In this document: positions 12,101-20,100 of the stretch, one piece after another | Position numbering within the stretch: the stretch's first letter is position 1 | How the letters are laid out: the number at the start of each line of letters is the position of its first letter | NCBI GenBank assembly: GCA_022113835.1 | Contig: JAILWY010000022.1 | Coordinates: 4,092,001 to 4,156,000, forward strand | DNA from: Atopsyche davidsoni | Lineage: Eukaryota; Arthropoda; Insecta; Trichoptera; Hydrobiosidae | Direction: 5' to 3' | Length of the DNA stretch: 64,000 bases | Position numbers and translations under genes: made by a program | Notes under the pieces: generated by a model | What the model was told of the DNA's origin: nothing | The model's input: only the letters and a program-made list of their open reading frames with translations | Databases searched by the model: none

Positions 12101-15100
12101 CTCCGACCAATTGACAAGAACATGTATCGCCAATTAGTTACACACAGTTCTTTTGTCATTAGCTGAGCATGTACAAATTATACTTTGACATTGAATATCT
12201 GTCTTACTTGAACTTACATACTTTATATATATGTATTAATGCACGAAGACCAAGAATTTTTCTACCATGGAAACCCTAACCAATTTAATATTTAAATATT
12301 GGCTTAAGTCAGCTATACACGCAGCAACACAGTTTGCAACCAATTGCAGCTAGCCAAAGTAAATAACGTAAAAAAGGACAATATTGGCTAGTCACCATTT
12401 GATTATTAGTTATGTTGCAGCGTTTGTACAGGTCTTACGAGACCGTTTCTTTGAGATGAGTGTAGTCAATAAAATCAAGTGTTTTAAGTTCGCATTTCAT
12501 CATTGATATTTTGCATGCAATCCAGACACCGAGTGCACACCTGGAGAATCATTTACGCACTCAGATGGCTGCAACACCTGCCACTGCTCGCCCAGCGGAA
12601 AAATCGCAGCGTGTACCTTAATGGAGTGCATTTCTCCTCTACCAGGTATTACTAATCAAAACTACACTCTATAACATGGTCATAATGATTGAAAATAAAT
12701 CTTTAATTATTATTGCTTAGATACAAGCAAGCCAGACTTCACGTGCACGCCATACAGAGAGTACACGCGAGGCTGTGAATTTTGCCTCTGCCATGCTGAC
12801 GGGAAGAGTTTCAAATGCCAGGACTGGGCATGTCCGAAAAAATCCCATCAGAAAAGAGGTAAGATTTCATCTTAAATTATCACATTTTATATGTAAACAC
12901 TGTATGTATGTATCAAATGAGTTGTTATGGAAAAAAAACAATTCTTACAACATTTACCGAAACAATAAAAATGCATTTTCACATGTCTTTAAGCAACACA
13001 GATTATATTCTTATTAATGTTCTAATGCTTAGCTGAAGTAGACATATTTTTTGCATGTGAATGGTGTCACAAATATTCAAGATTATATAGTACAATTACC
13101 ATGGGTTTTTTTGTTTGAATATAGATGTGAATGACCCGGACTTCACTTGCACACCTGGAGAGAGATTCAAGGACAATTGCAACTTTTGCACATGTTCGGC
13201 TGATGGCAAAGGAGCTGCGTGTACACGCAACATCTGTCAACCCCAACCTGCTGGCGAGACACGGGTCAAGAGAGGTAACAAAGCACTCAGCCTTGTTATA
13301 ATATTTTAGTTGGTAATAACCTTGAACGCACTTGAGCCTCCGGAACTGTCTTCATAGAATACTGCAACAAGTGCCACATCAAGCCAGATGTAGCAATGGA
13401 CATGATTTTTTTTATTTTAACTTGAAGAATCTATCATATACAGGGTTGGATCAAAAAGTTGTCGTGCTTTAGGGCAAGTTGCTGGGGGGAGTTAGTATTA
13501 CCAAACAATGCTATTCTAAGTTTCAGACTGATTAACAAGTTTTTACACATCTATATTTTCTTCTTAATGTTAAAATACTTTGTTATTCGTAGGTGTGAAT
13601 GACCCGGGCTTCACTTGCACGCCTGGAGAGAGATTCAAGGACAATTGCAACTTCTGCTCATGCTCAGCTGATGGTAAAGGAGCTGCGTGCACACGCAACA
13701 TGTGTCCACCCCTACCTGCTGGCGAGACACGGGTCAAGAGAGGTAACAAAGCACTCAGTCTTATTTTAATATTTTAGTCGGTAATAATCCTGAATGCACT
13801 TGAGTCCCGGGAACTATCTACACAGTTATATTTTCTTCCTATTGTTAAAATACTTTGTTATTCATAGGTGTGAATGATGCTGACTTCACTTGTACGCCTG
13901 GAACTACCTTCATGGATGACTGTAACACGTGTCGCTGCTTACCAAATGGCAAGGTAGCCGCTTGTACCTTTATGTTGTGTCTTCCTAAAGAACAACGTGC
14001 CAAAAGATGTAGGTAGAAATTATATTCTGTTAATAATGTTCCACTTAGATGATAAAAAAATTAATGATTACTAATTAATGAATACTAAACACTCATTGCT
14101 TATTTTAGCTGTCAACCTACCAGGATTCACGTGCACGCCTGGATCCACTTTTATGGATGAATGTAACACGTGTCACTGCTTGGATGATGGCAAGAAAGCA
14201 GCATGCACTTATATGCTGTGTCTTCCTGAAGACCAGCGCACCAAGAGAGGTAAAAATTAAACTGCATCACATCGGTGTAACAGGATCAAAAATCTGGTGC
14301 GACACAACTAATTTAATAAATAAGAAGTCAACTCATTTGGTTGTATATTGCTTAAGTATACTATCAATCTATAAACAATGCTTTCTTGTTTTTTTAGCCG
14401 TGAATGGTGCTGACTTCACTTGCACACCTGGGACTACCTTCAAAGATGACTGCAACACATGTCACTGCTCATCAAATGGCAAGGGGGCTGCGTGCACGCA
14501 AATGTTTTGTCTTCCCAAAGGCAATCGTGCCAAAAGAGGTATAATTTAAATTGGTTTTTATAATATAAATTCAGATCTAGACGATCAGCTGCAAAAGGCT
14601 ATATTTAATATTTCTGAAAATATAGCCAAAATATATTAATTACTTTTCAACATCATTCCTCATTGAAACTAATGGTCTTTTCAAAACAAAAAGACTCAGG
14701 TGGCCAGAGGGTCCCACATTAGCAAAATCACATCACCAAGAATGACAAATTTAAAACGATCAACCGCACAGTATGTTTACATGTTTTGATACTTTCCAGC
14801 CGTAAATGATCCAGGCTTCACTTGCACGCCAGGAAGTAGCTTCAAGGATGACTGCAACACGTGCCGCTGCTTACCAGACGGCAAGGCAGCCGCGTGTACC
14901 TTCATGCTGTGTCTTCCCAAAGACCAGCGCACCAAGAGATGTACAGTATTTATCAATATTGGCTCGACTGCGTCAATATAATACCTTTTTATTAATGGTA
15001 ATGGTGGCCCAAACTTCACTTGCGTTCCCGGAAACACATTCATGGAGGTCTGCAACACCTGCTGCTGCAACCTTAATACAAAGATAGCCACTTGCACACG

Positions 15101-16811
15101 CCATGTGATCTATTTTTAAAGTTTCTTTTCCAATTAAGTACACAGCAATTTAAAACCATTTTATCCAAATGAGCTATTATGTCATATCAACTTATTAAAC
15201 ATTGAATCAGGTGACCCTTATATATTAATACTCTGGTAATAAACATTCTTTAAAAAAATTGCAGATGTTAACGGACCTGACTTCACATGTGAACCAGGAA
15301 CAAGCTTCAAGGATGACTGCAGAGATTGTTTCTGCCTCGAAGACGGAAAGACAGCGTCGTGCACTTTTCAACTATGCGTGAGGAAGCGAAGAGGTTTGTA
15401 TCATTGTAGTGTAGACCATCATCTCTAATTAAATAATAATTTATTTTTTTAAATTGAAACCTATAAATCTTCTTAACCTTGTCATGTGTTAGAATTAGCG
15501 GGACTCGCGTGCCGATAACGTACCGTTTTATGTTAACTTGAATGACATTGTGTGGTAGCACATGTTGAATTTTTTTCCAAGTATTGACTACCCGAGTTAT
15601 TAACGGCAAGCAACATTTGCTGTTTTATATATTTTGTCCTATGATTTAATTTGTATTGATTTCATAGTACTCCATTTATATTTTAATAAAAAATAACAAG
15701 GTAATCAATGTTTAATACTTTTTTTGGTTGTCTCCCCCTAATGGAATTTCCTTTTTTTTATTGAATATACAGTCTTGTTTTTATTTTTTCAGATACAAAT
15801 GACATTGAGTCACTCTGGGAGACAAATGAACACATAAAGGGTTTTGAAACTGCTCTGCGAGTTAAAAAAAGTAAGTGTTATTCGTATATACAAGTAGACC
15901 TCAGTGGGTTTTTCGTTTTAAAGGGTCTTGGTAATCGGTTTAGTGGTTAGTATATATTAAGAGCAAAGTCATAAAGTGAATCACCGTGCTTATGGGATTT
16001 TGATTTGGCTTTTGATCAGGTCCGTTTGGCTATCGCTGTAGTCCTGGTGAGGTGTACATGGAAGACTGCAACAGCTGCCGATGCAACGCGGACGGCAAGA
16101 GCAGCTCGTGCACTCCTCTCATCTGCTTCAACATCTCCGAGAAGGACATCTTGTACTCACATTATTCAGGTACATGCACATTCCCTATCATAAACATGAC
16201 ATATTCTTTACTATTACCATTATTACCATTACATGCATTGCATTTGCAATTCTTGCGATTTGAAAGCTGCAAGTCGTTTTCTTAATCTCACAATGAGATC
16301 CTTGGTCAGATTTTCATAGCAACTAGGCTTTTAATCTCTTTCTCAGAGAACCAAAATAAATAATGTCTTATGTAAATAAGTCCACAAGAGAATGATTAGA
16401 ATCATGGTAAGACAAAATTAGATATATCTTAAATTGTTTGGATGTAATTAATTTATAATATTTATTTTTACAGATTCCAATTCGTTATCAGATGGCTCTG
16501 ATAAGAAGCATCATAGAGACACTAGAGGTAGGCATCTTCTTTTTTAATTCAATGGAAGGATACACTTAGCCGCAGTAATCGTAAAATCGAAGGGAAAAGA
16601 GGCAGAAAACTAACGTGGCTACCAGAAAATAAACATAATCAATCAATTTTTATATAAAAATATCATTCGGTTTAAAAACTTATTTTCAGCGGTGAATGGC
16701 CCTGGGTTCCGGTGCACTCCCGGCGATCAATTCAAGGACGAATGCAACGACTGCACCTGCTCGGCGGACGGCAAGAGCGCATTCTGTTCTCTCAAATACT
16801 GCCCCACGTAG
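1..16811 (+). CDS. Multi-domain pacifastin-type serine protease inhibitor precursor (3' part; 5' end outside window)
   Basis: One gene made of about 30 open pacifastin-domain exons plus two linker exons, all on + with consensus GT-AG splice sites and phase-1 boundaries, so any exon can be duplicated or skipped without frameshift. Each domain shows the family array C-x(9-12)-C-N-x-C-x-C-x(2-3)-G-x(3-6)-C-T-x3-C. Domains usually begin with an [13 protein letters not shown] stretch and end in KRG, RRG or similar, a furin-like dibasic site, so the precursor should be cut into separate peptides. In this family the residue two after the fifth Cys is P1 and sets protease specificity. The product should be secreted; the signal peptide exon lies upstream of the window. 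Likely roles, known for the family and not shown here, are control of immune (prophenoloxidase) or digestive proteases. Individual exons are listed below as D1-D30 and L1-L2. That it is a single transcript is inferred from phase continuity and the absence of a stop before 16,809. Confidence 0.9.
922..1062 (+). CDS. Pacifastin exon D2
   Basis: Acceptor acaacttgcag, donor gtaacacg, 141 bp, phase 1-1. Six Cys present; Cys5-Cys6 is CSRGTC, P1 Arg. Ends RNRRG. It is nearly identical to D3 and D4 (tandem copies). Confidence 0.92.
1376..1516 (+). CDS. Pacifastin exon D3
   Basis: 141 bp, phase 1-1, acceptor acaacttgcag and donor gtaacacg as in D2. CSRGTC, P1 Arg. Second copy of a 453-454 bp tandem unit. 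Confidence 0.92.
1829..1969 (+). CDS. Pacifastin exon D4
   Basis: 141 bp, phase 1-1. CSRGTC, P1 Arg. Third copy of the tandem unit. The intron after D4 matches the intron after D1 (both continue into a 'cttatgtgtactaaactgca' stretch) and not those after D2 and D3, which records the unequal exchange. Confidence 0.92.
2215..2364 (+). CDS. Pacifastin exon D5
   Basis: Acceptor cactttag, donor gtaatt, 150 bp. Starts (D)[17 protein letters not shown] gives P1 Arg. Ends IQKRG. Confidence 0.92.
2775..2860 (+). pseudogene. Dead pacifastin exon (D2-D4 type)
   Basis: The stretch 'gatgcacgccaggccaggc' matches the start of D2-D4, then about 85 bp of the domain is missing. The tail 'aagccggagaag' plus 'taatctaatttaaccc' matches the end of those exons and the start of their intron. 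The donor GT has become TAGT and the frame is lost. It sits inside the D5-D6 intron. Confidence 0.7.
2942..3085 (+). CDS. Pacifastin exon D6
   Basis: Acceptor atcttttag, donor gtaaca, 144 bp. Starts (A)VEPPFTC. CTRLAC, P1 Arg with P1' Leu. Ends VQKRG. Confidence 0.92.
3086..4025. other. Long D6-D7 intron with a retrotransposon 3' scrap
   Basis: No domain exon is visible. At about 3368-3410 a 'cttcttcttctccaag' and 'cctctcctcagaggc' stretch resembles, on the - strand, the 3' end of the retrotransposon found many times in the window. The rest is unremarkable AT-rich sequence. Confidence 0.5.
4026..4172 (+). CDS. Pacifastin exon D7
   Basis: Acceptor tgtttttcag, donor gtagta, 147 bp. Starts (G)[16 protein letters not shown] places Asp at P1, unusual for a family of mostly trypsin and chymotrypsin inhibitors. 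Ends VTKRG. Close paralogue of D8. Confidence 0.92.
4487..4633 (+). CDS. Pacifastin exon D8
   Basis: Acceptor gtttttcag, donor gtaaat, 147 bp. Starts (G)[16 protein letters not shown] places Glu at P1. Ends VTKRG. Almost the same as D7; the acidic P1 is kept although the codon changed. Confidence 0.92.
4868..4987. mobile_element. hAT-like MITE fragment in the D8-D9 intron
   Basis: The end 'gttgtccacccctgg' together with 'gatcgaccaaaattggc' is, on the opposite strand, the same sequence seen at about 6583-6625. Its CAGGGGTG-type end is typical of hAT elements. Boundaries are approximate. Confidence 0.4.
5025..5147 (+). CDS. Pacifastin exon D9, degenerate (two Cys lost)
   Basis: Open, phase 1-1, 123 bp, acceptor ctccacag, donor gtacaa. 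The first two Cys (CSSGQSF...CN) and last two (CRARPC) are present, but the CxC pair is replaced by NWRVDSP. P1 would be Ala. It ends RTRRG. With two of three disulfides at most it may not inhibit; yet frame, splice sites and the dibasic site are intact, so it is probably still translated. Confidence 0.8.
5351..5500 (+). CDS. Pacifastin exon D10
   Basis: Acceptor acgctttag, donor gtaata, 150 bp. Starts (D)[17 protein letters not shown]1 Arg. Ends ILKRG. Confidence 0.92.
5631..5750 (+). CDS. Pacifastin exon D11, first half of a didomain
   Basis: Acceptor gctgctcag, donor gttaat, 120 bp. Six Cys; CTKMQC gives P1 Lys. It ends IFPLP with no dibasic site and splices directly to D12, so D11 and D12 should stay joined as one two-domain inhibitor. 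D20-D21 repeat this layout. Confidence 0.88.
5832..5969 (+). CDS. Pacifastin exon D12, second half of a didomain
   Basis: Acceptor tttttcag, donor gttagt, 138 bp. The usual TPGETF is replaced by SPKRQY. CTNYTC gives P1 Asn. Ends REKRG. Paralogous to D21, which has TPYREY at the same place. Confidence 0.9.
6239..6394 (+). CDS. Pacifastin exon D13
   Basis: Acceptor attttttag, donor gtaaat, 156 bp, the longest domain exon. Starts (D)[18 protein letters not shown]1 Arg. Ends RVKRG after a longer tail (DAGEAQG). Confidence 0.92.
6395..7643. other. Long D13-D14 intron with repeat debris
   Basis: Contains a hAT-like end at about 6583-6625, preceded by a tRNA A-box-like stretch on the - strand (revcomp 'tggtctagtggttagaacg'), and a retrotransposon 3' fragment at about 7118-7430 listed separately. 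No open pacifastin exon is visible. Confidence 0.5.
7118..7430 (-). mobile_element. Non-LTR retrotransposon 3' fragment
   Basis: Read on -, it carries the conserved 3' coding end of a repeat present many times here ('ctgggccagtctcac' and 'atttattgtttcgaaaaatg' on +). This copy reaches further upstream, to a gagagtcttgcac-like stretch also present at 59,220. Confidence 0.6.
7644..7781 (+). CDS. Pacifastin exon D14
   Basis: Acceptor attttcag, donor gtaagt, 138 bp. CTLMGC gives P1 Leu, expected to suit chymotrypsin-like proteases. Ends TRSPRG, so no classic dibasic site follows and processing here may be weak. Confidence 0.9.
8110..8247 (+). CDS. Pacifastin exon D15
   Basis: Acceptor atttgcag, donor gtaagc, 138 bp. 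CTRIGC, P1 Arg. Ends ATT AAG AAA T, so the junction codon is T-AC (Tyr) with D16 and the tail reads IKKY instead of KRG. Confidence 0.88.
8755..8895 (+). CDS. Pacifastin exon D16
   Basis: Acceptor tatgagtag (weak pyrimidine tract), donor gttaac, 141 bp. Starts (Y)[14 protein letters not shown]: Ile replaces the conserved Thr and P1 is Met. Ends RSRRG. Confidence 0.85.
9252..9540. mobile_element. MITE with CAGTGGC-type terminal inverted repeats
   Basis: The left end 'cagtggcatgcggttcat' pairs with the right end, whose reverse complement begins 'cagtggcgtgcagcttat'. A similar terminus recurs at about 46.6, 47.2, 58.15 and 60.6 kb. The flanking target duplication is not clear. Confidence 0.55.
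9662..9780 (+). repeat. tRNA-derived SINE-like fragment
   Basis: The stretch 'cagtggttcagtggttagc' fits a pol III A box of a tRNA-derived SINE; the internal B box is not clear. It is followed by a short direct repeat, 'gaatgaaaaccc', twice. Confidence 0.4.
9951..10100 (+). CDS. Pacifastin exon D17
   Basis: Acceptor tatattttag, donor gtagta, 150 bp. Starts (D)[17 protein letters not shown]1 Arg. Ends VHKRG. Confidence 0.93.
10220..10372 (+). CDS. Pacifastin exon D18
   Basis: Acceptor gtatttcag, donor gtagta, 153 bp. Starts (D)[18 protein letters not shown]1 Arg. Almost identical to D19 in DNA. Confidence 0.93.
10492..10644 (+). CDS. Pacifastin exon D19
   Basis: Acceptor gtatttcag, donor gtagta, 153 bp. 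CTRRAC, P1 Arg. Differs from D18 by a few bases; its tail reads VQKRG where D18 has VHKRG. Confidence 0.93.
10886..11865 (-). mobile_element. Helitron, truncated, with N-terminal Rep/helicase-region fragment
   Basis: On the - strand it begins TCTACTATAATAATAGCC and ends ...CATTTCTAG, inserted between A and T as Helitrons are. Eleven bases before the 3' CTAG is a hairpin, CGTCA-TTCTG-TGACG. An open - strand stretch at 10,968-11,261 includes [12 protein letters not shown] and KVKLPARP motifs, matching the start of Helitron replicase-helicase proteins. It lies in the D19-D20 intron and is far too short to be autonomous. Confidence 0.85.
12003..12120 (+). pseudogene. Dead pacifastin exon between D19 and D20
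   Basis: After a tatattag acceptor the frame reads (D)[14 protein letters not shown] and a second Cys, but the CxC segment is deleted (CNNGKRFAC follows) and the end runs on with no KRG and no donor GT at the expected place. It is most like D22/D23. Confidence 0.75.
12526..12645 (+). CDS. Pacifastin exon D20, first half of a second didomain
   Basis: Acceptor caatccag, donor gtatta, 120 bp, same length as D11. CTLMEC, P1 Leu. Ends ISPLP without a dibasic site and continues into D21. Confidence 0.9.
12721..12858 (+). CDS. Pacifastin exon D21, second half of a second didomain
   Basis: Acceptor attgcttag, donor gtaaga, 138 bp, same length as D12. TPYREY replaces TPGETF; C-E-F-C replaces C-N-x-C. 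CQDWAC places Asp at P1 and lacks the usual Thr. Ends HQKRG. Confidence 0.9.
13125..13274 (+). CDS. Pacifastin exon D22
   Basis: Acceptor gaatatag, donor gtaaca, 150 bp. Starts (D)[15 protein letters not shown]1 Arg. Ends TRVKRG. Tandem paralogue of D23. Confidence 0.93.
13330..13400 (+). pseudogene. Dead pacifastin exon after D22
   Basis: In one frame [16 protein letters not shown] matches the middle of a domain, but the first Cys is now a stop codon (CACTTGAGC for CACTTGCAC), and the CxC and the C-terminal half are gone. No splice sites remain. Confidence 0.65.
13593..13742 (+). CDS. Pacifastin exon D23
   Basis: Acceptor attcgtag, donor gtaaca, 150 bp. Starts (G)[15 protein letters not shown]1 Arg. 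Ends TRVKRG. Confidence 0.93.
13796..13832 (+). pseudogene. Trace of a dead exon after D23
   Basis: The stretch 'gcacttgagtcccgggaact' repeats the start of the dead exon found after D22, including its TGA, then stops. It shows that D22 was duplicated together with its already broken neighbour. Confidence 0.5.
13868..14008 (+). CDS. Pacifastin exon D24
   Basis: Acceptor attcatag, donor gtaggt, 141 bp. CTFMLC, P1 Phe. Ends AAA AGA T, so the residue after KR becomes Ser when joined to D25. Confidence 0.92.
14109..14249 (+). CDS. Pacifastin exon D25
   Basis: Acceptor tattttag, donor gtaaaa, 141 bp. CTYMLC, P1 Tyr. Ends RTKRG. Belongs to the D24-D27 subfamily (CLP after Cys6 region). Confidence 0.92.
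14398..14538 (+). CDS. Pacifastin exon D26
   Basis: Acceptor tttttttag, donor gtataa, 141 bp. CTQMFC, P1 Gln, again unusual. Ends RAKRG. Confidence 0.92.
14556..14645 (-). mobile_element. Decayed retrotransposon 3' fragment
   Basis: The text 'gatcagctgcaaaaggctat' and the following 'aatatttctgaaaatata' match the diverged middle of the 3' repeat seen at 7.2 and 18.2 kb. Confidence 0.45.
14800..14940 (+). CDS. Pacifastin exon D27
   Basis: Acceptor actttccag, donor gtacag, 141 bp. CTFMLC, P1 Phe. Ends AAG AGA T; joined to D28 this gives Tyr after KR. Confidence 0.92.
14996..15119 (+). pseudogene. Dead pacifastin exon between D27 and D28
   Basis: [13 protein letters not shown] and CNTCCC are readable, but there is no AG acceptor before it, the sixth Cys is missing (CTRHVI) and the frame ends in TAA at 15,117-15,119 with no donor. 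Confidence 0.75.
15265..15393 (+). CDS. Pacifastin exon D28
   Basis: Acceptor aattgcag, donor gtttgt, 129 bp. C-R-D-C-F-C replaces C-N-x-C-x-C; CTFQLC gives P1 Phe. Ends VRKRRG. Confidence 0.9.
15793..15870 (+). CDS. Linker exon L1 of the pacifastin gene (no Cys)
   Basis: Acceptor attttttcag, donor gtaagt, 78 bp, phase 1-1. Encodes an acidic, Cys-free segment ([11 protein letters not shown]) ending VKK. Perfect splice sites and phase support it, but coding by itself is less certain than the domains. Confidence 0.75.
16020..16169 (+). CDS. Pacifastin exon D29
   Basis: Acceptor ttgatcag, donor gtacat, 150 bp. Starts (S)PFGYRC. CTPLIC puts Pro at P1, which would be expected to block normal binding. 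The tail ([14 protein letters not shown]) has no dibasic site and contains an NIS glycosylation motif. Confidence 0.9.
16474..16527 (+). CDS. Linker exon L2 of the pacifastin gene (no Cys)
   Basis: Acceptor tttttacag, donor gtaggc, 54 bp, phase 1-1. Encodes a short Ser/Asp/His/Lys-rich linker ([17 protein letters not shown]) between D29 and D30. Confidence 0.75.
16690..16811 (+). CDS. Pacifastin exon D30, terminal
   Basis: Acceptor tattttcag. Starts (A)[14 protein letters not shown] gives P1 Leu with Ser in the Thr place. Stop TAG at 16,809-16,811 just after the sixth Cys (CPT-stop), so the protein ends with this domain. Confidence 0.92.
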
Positions 16812-16969
16812 AATATCAGACGTATGATTAATTTTGATAGGTATAAGAAACACGTGACATTGCAATAGACTATGTTTAACAACATCGAATCTCTTTCTTA
16901 TTTCAATACCCATTGGATCTAAATTTATTGGCATGGCAGTTGAATTTGTAAATTTTTGATACTACTATA

Positions 16970-17102
16970 AATAAAACATGGTTTTAAAAAATTTCAAAAT
17001 AAATATAAATGTTCATCTAGTCTTTAATTGAATGAAATTTGATAAATTCTTAGTCTAATCTATTTGAAACTGAGAATATGTAATGTTTCGATATAAAATA
17101 AA
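16970..17102 (+). terminator. Poly(A) signals of the pacifastin gene
   Basis: AATAAA at 16,970-16,975 and again at 17,097-17,102, 160-290 bases after the stop. Either could be used. Confidence 0.6.
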
Positions 17103-20100
17103 GAATAAATCTAGTCACTGCTGTGTTTTGTCTCTGGATTTATTATTTATAAACAGATCTGATCAAATATATCTGAATATCTTTAAAATATTGAAAATTA
17201 ACATTTAGATCGTAGGAATATCTTAAAAAGGTGAATGGTAATTATTTTTATATAATTGTTATAAGTTTGTTCAATAAATATTTTTATTATTTGTGATGTT
17301 TCATTTTACTATGCCTAGACAAACAATATAAATTAAAACTATTTTGTACGATCTGTCTAAATTATAGATTCCCAAAGTGAGCGGCGCTGCCCATCAGTGG
17401 GCGCTGAAGACTTTCGGGGGTGGTAGTGGATTAAGAGACAATTAGAGGAAAACCCGTCTAAGGGTTGACAGCTACATTAAAATTAATCGCTGAATTATAT
17501 TTTTTAAAATTATATGCATTATAATTCATCATACTAGTCTCAATAAGTAGTTTTTTGCTGTAGGGATGTAACTACAAGTGTTGGACAACTATTACATAAC
17601 ACGTCTTGAAAGAGATATGACCACTGCTACTTGCTGTTTACAATAAAAGTAACCAGTAATTGCAAAAAGTTTGATGGCAAATCTTTTGAGCTAATTAGCT
17701 AATGAGCATGTTAAAACTCAGGTGCCGTATTACATCTTATATTGCACGTGTTGAGTGTTCTATGGCGGAGACAGTTTGATCCAAGATGTCTTCACGTGTC
17801 ATAGATTCGCCATCACTGGTCTAGATCTATATTAAATACCCATAGACATGGAGCCATCTTTAATGGATGGGACTAACTATGGCGCTGACTACTATAATAT
17901 ACTGATGACCACACACAGGGGAGAGTGATATCTGCAGATGTTTAATGCAAATAGTTAATTACTATGTAATCCTGTGATCGACAGCTTGCTTGCCAAGTAC
18001 ACTTGTATTCTGGTCGCGTCACTCGTGTAGAGTTGTGCAATTAATCTTCTTCTTCTGGTGCCTCTCCTCATAAAAGGTTGGTGACCATTTCATTGAATAT
18101 ATTTCTATCCTGGGCAGTCTCACTAATTCTTCTCCTTCCACTCACTAAGGGCACTCTCACTAAGTCTCACTAATTTTCTCCTTCCGGTGCCCCTTTTTCC
18201 TTCAATTTTGCCTTGGACAATCAGCTATAGTATGCTATATTTATTGTTTCGAAAAATGTGGCCAAAATAGGAGACCTTACGCTTTTTTGCCATCGTCAGT
18301 CTGTAAGATATCAACCGATTTCAATAAATATTGTAGTTTATTTTTTATAAATAAAAACATAATTAAAGGGACTAATTGTTCGATCAAAAAGTAGACATAT
18401 CAGAGGTGATATATATATTTTTATTCTTATTAGACCTTAAAACGATTTAACATCAAATTATTATTTATGAGTAATGAGTGATGAGTAAAATGACTTCATT
18501 TAAAAAAAAAATTACTAATAAAAAGTGCACTAATAATAATCTGCTTAAAAAAATATATCTCAATGATAAGATACGGTTTAATCATACAATATCTCATTAA
18601 TATTTTTTATACACTAATAGATAATTTACACAATGTTGTGCAATAACACAGCCAAAAAAAGTTAACTTTTACTCTCCAGAAGATTGAGCCTTACGGTATA
18701 TAGCAGAGCGGGTATTTTTTGCTTGGCAAAATTATTTGGCAGTTGTTACATTTCACCTAATTTCGCAGTCCCCGACTGTCAGTTGGGATTTGCATTCAGT
18801 CCGGAGACTCCGCCTCGTGCGCTGGTAAGCAAAATGGGGCCGAATAAACCCGCATTAATACTTTATTGTGCTCATAACGGATCAATTACACCACAGGGCA
18901 TCTTTTGAGCCGAGTTTTGTTTAAAATCAACCCAAAACAGTGGTGAAAACGACCCTTGAAACTTGGCAGTTTTCGCGAAAGTAAACAATATGGTTTAACT
19001 CCGAAGCCATTATTGCACTTTGGCGATTTGCTTTCAATTTTATTTTTCTGTGCGAATCTTTAATTTAACTTTGATTTTTAATTGTTTTAATCATAACCTT
19101 ATCTATTTAAAATTAATCTTAACATAATAAAAACACGGGTGACAATAATTTTCGTTTTCGCGTGTTTCACTATAATTTTTTTTATCTGACCCTTTGTGCT
19201 TTTTTTTCAAGCCCTTGTGTTCAATTAATTAAATTTAAATTTTGTGTGAAAAGCCTTACCTGAAAGTATTTTTTAAAATATATTTTTAATTAAGTTTTGA
19301 AAGCTGCAATATGCTAACATTCAACCTTCACCTACTGGTGTTCAATTATCCTGTCACCACTAGTGTTAACAATAGTTTTTATGTGCGATTTGGATTAATA
19401 CAACCCTGATTACTGATTCAATGTAACACGTAGACTTAAAAAAAATATATTTTCACTATTCAATAATTATTATATTAACAAACAAAGCACTGAAAACCTT
19501 ATAATATATTTGAGATACACGCCACCAAATGAAGTAATTATGTCTTTTGTCAATCTGAATTTTGAGTATCACAGCCAGTAAATCTTTAGCATTTGATACA
19601 CGTGTGATGTAGATATTCTTCTGTCAATATTTCACACTCATTACAGTTACGCTTTTTCAAGACTTGCAATGAAAGTAAGCCTTGAATTTTTTTTTTTAAT
19701 GTCCACAATATATAACCAAGAAATTCATCACACATTAATTCTCAACATCCCGCATCACTTAACATCACACAAAATTATTAAAATTCAGGATCCAGAAGAT
19801 ATTGCATATACAAAGCTGTAGAAAGGTGTTAGCAAGAGAAATTTTCCGAGAGTGTGAAGACTTGAGGGGAGATCGGGTGATTAAGAATATTAATCAAAGC
19901 ATCATTTAATAAATAGATTACTTGTAATATTAAAATTATAAATTGTTGATATACAATTGAAATTAATTTAAAATCTACTATTGTAATTCTCAAATTGTTT
20001 ATGTAAATCCAATCTCAGTTCCTTTGATATGATGACGACAATTATTTGGCCTTGTGAATAAATAACCAAACGTTAGATTTAATATATTTTATTTTAATAT

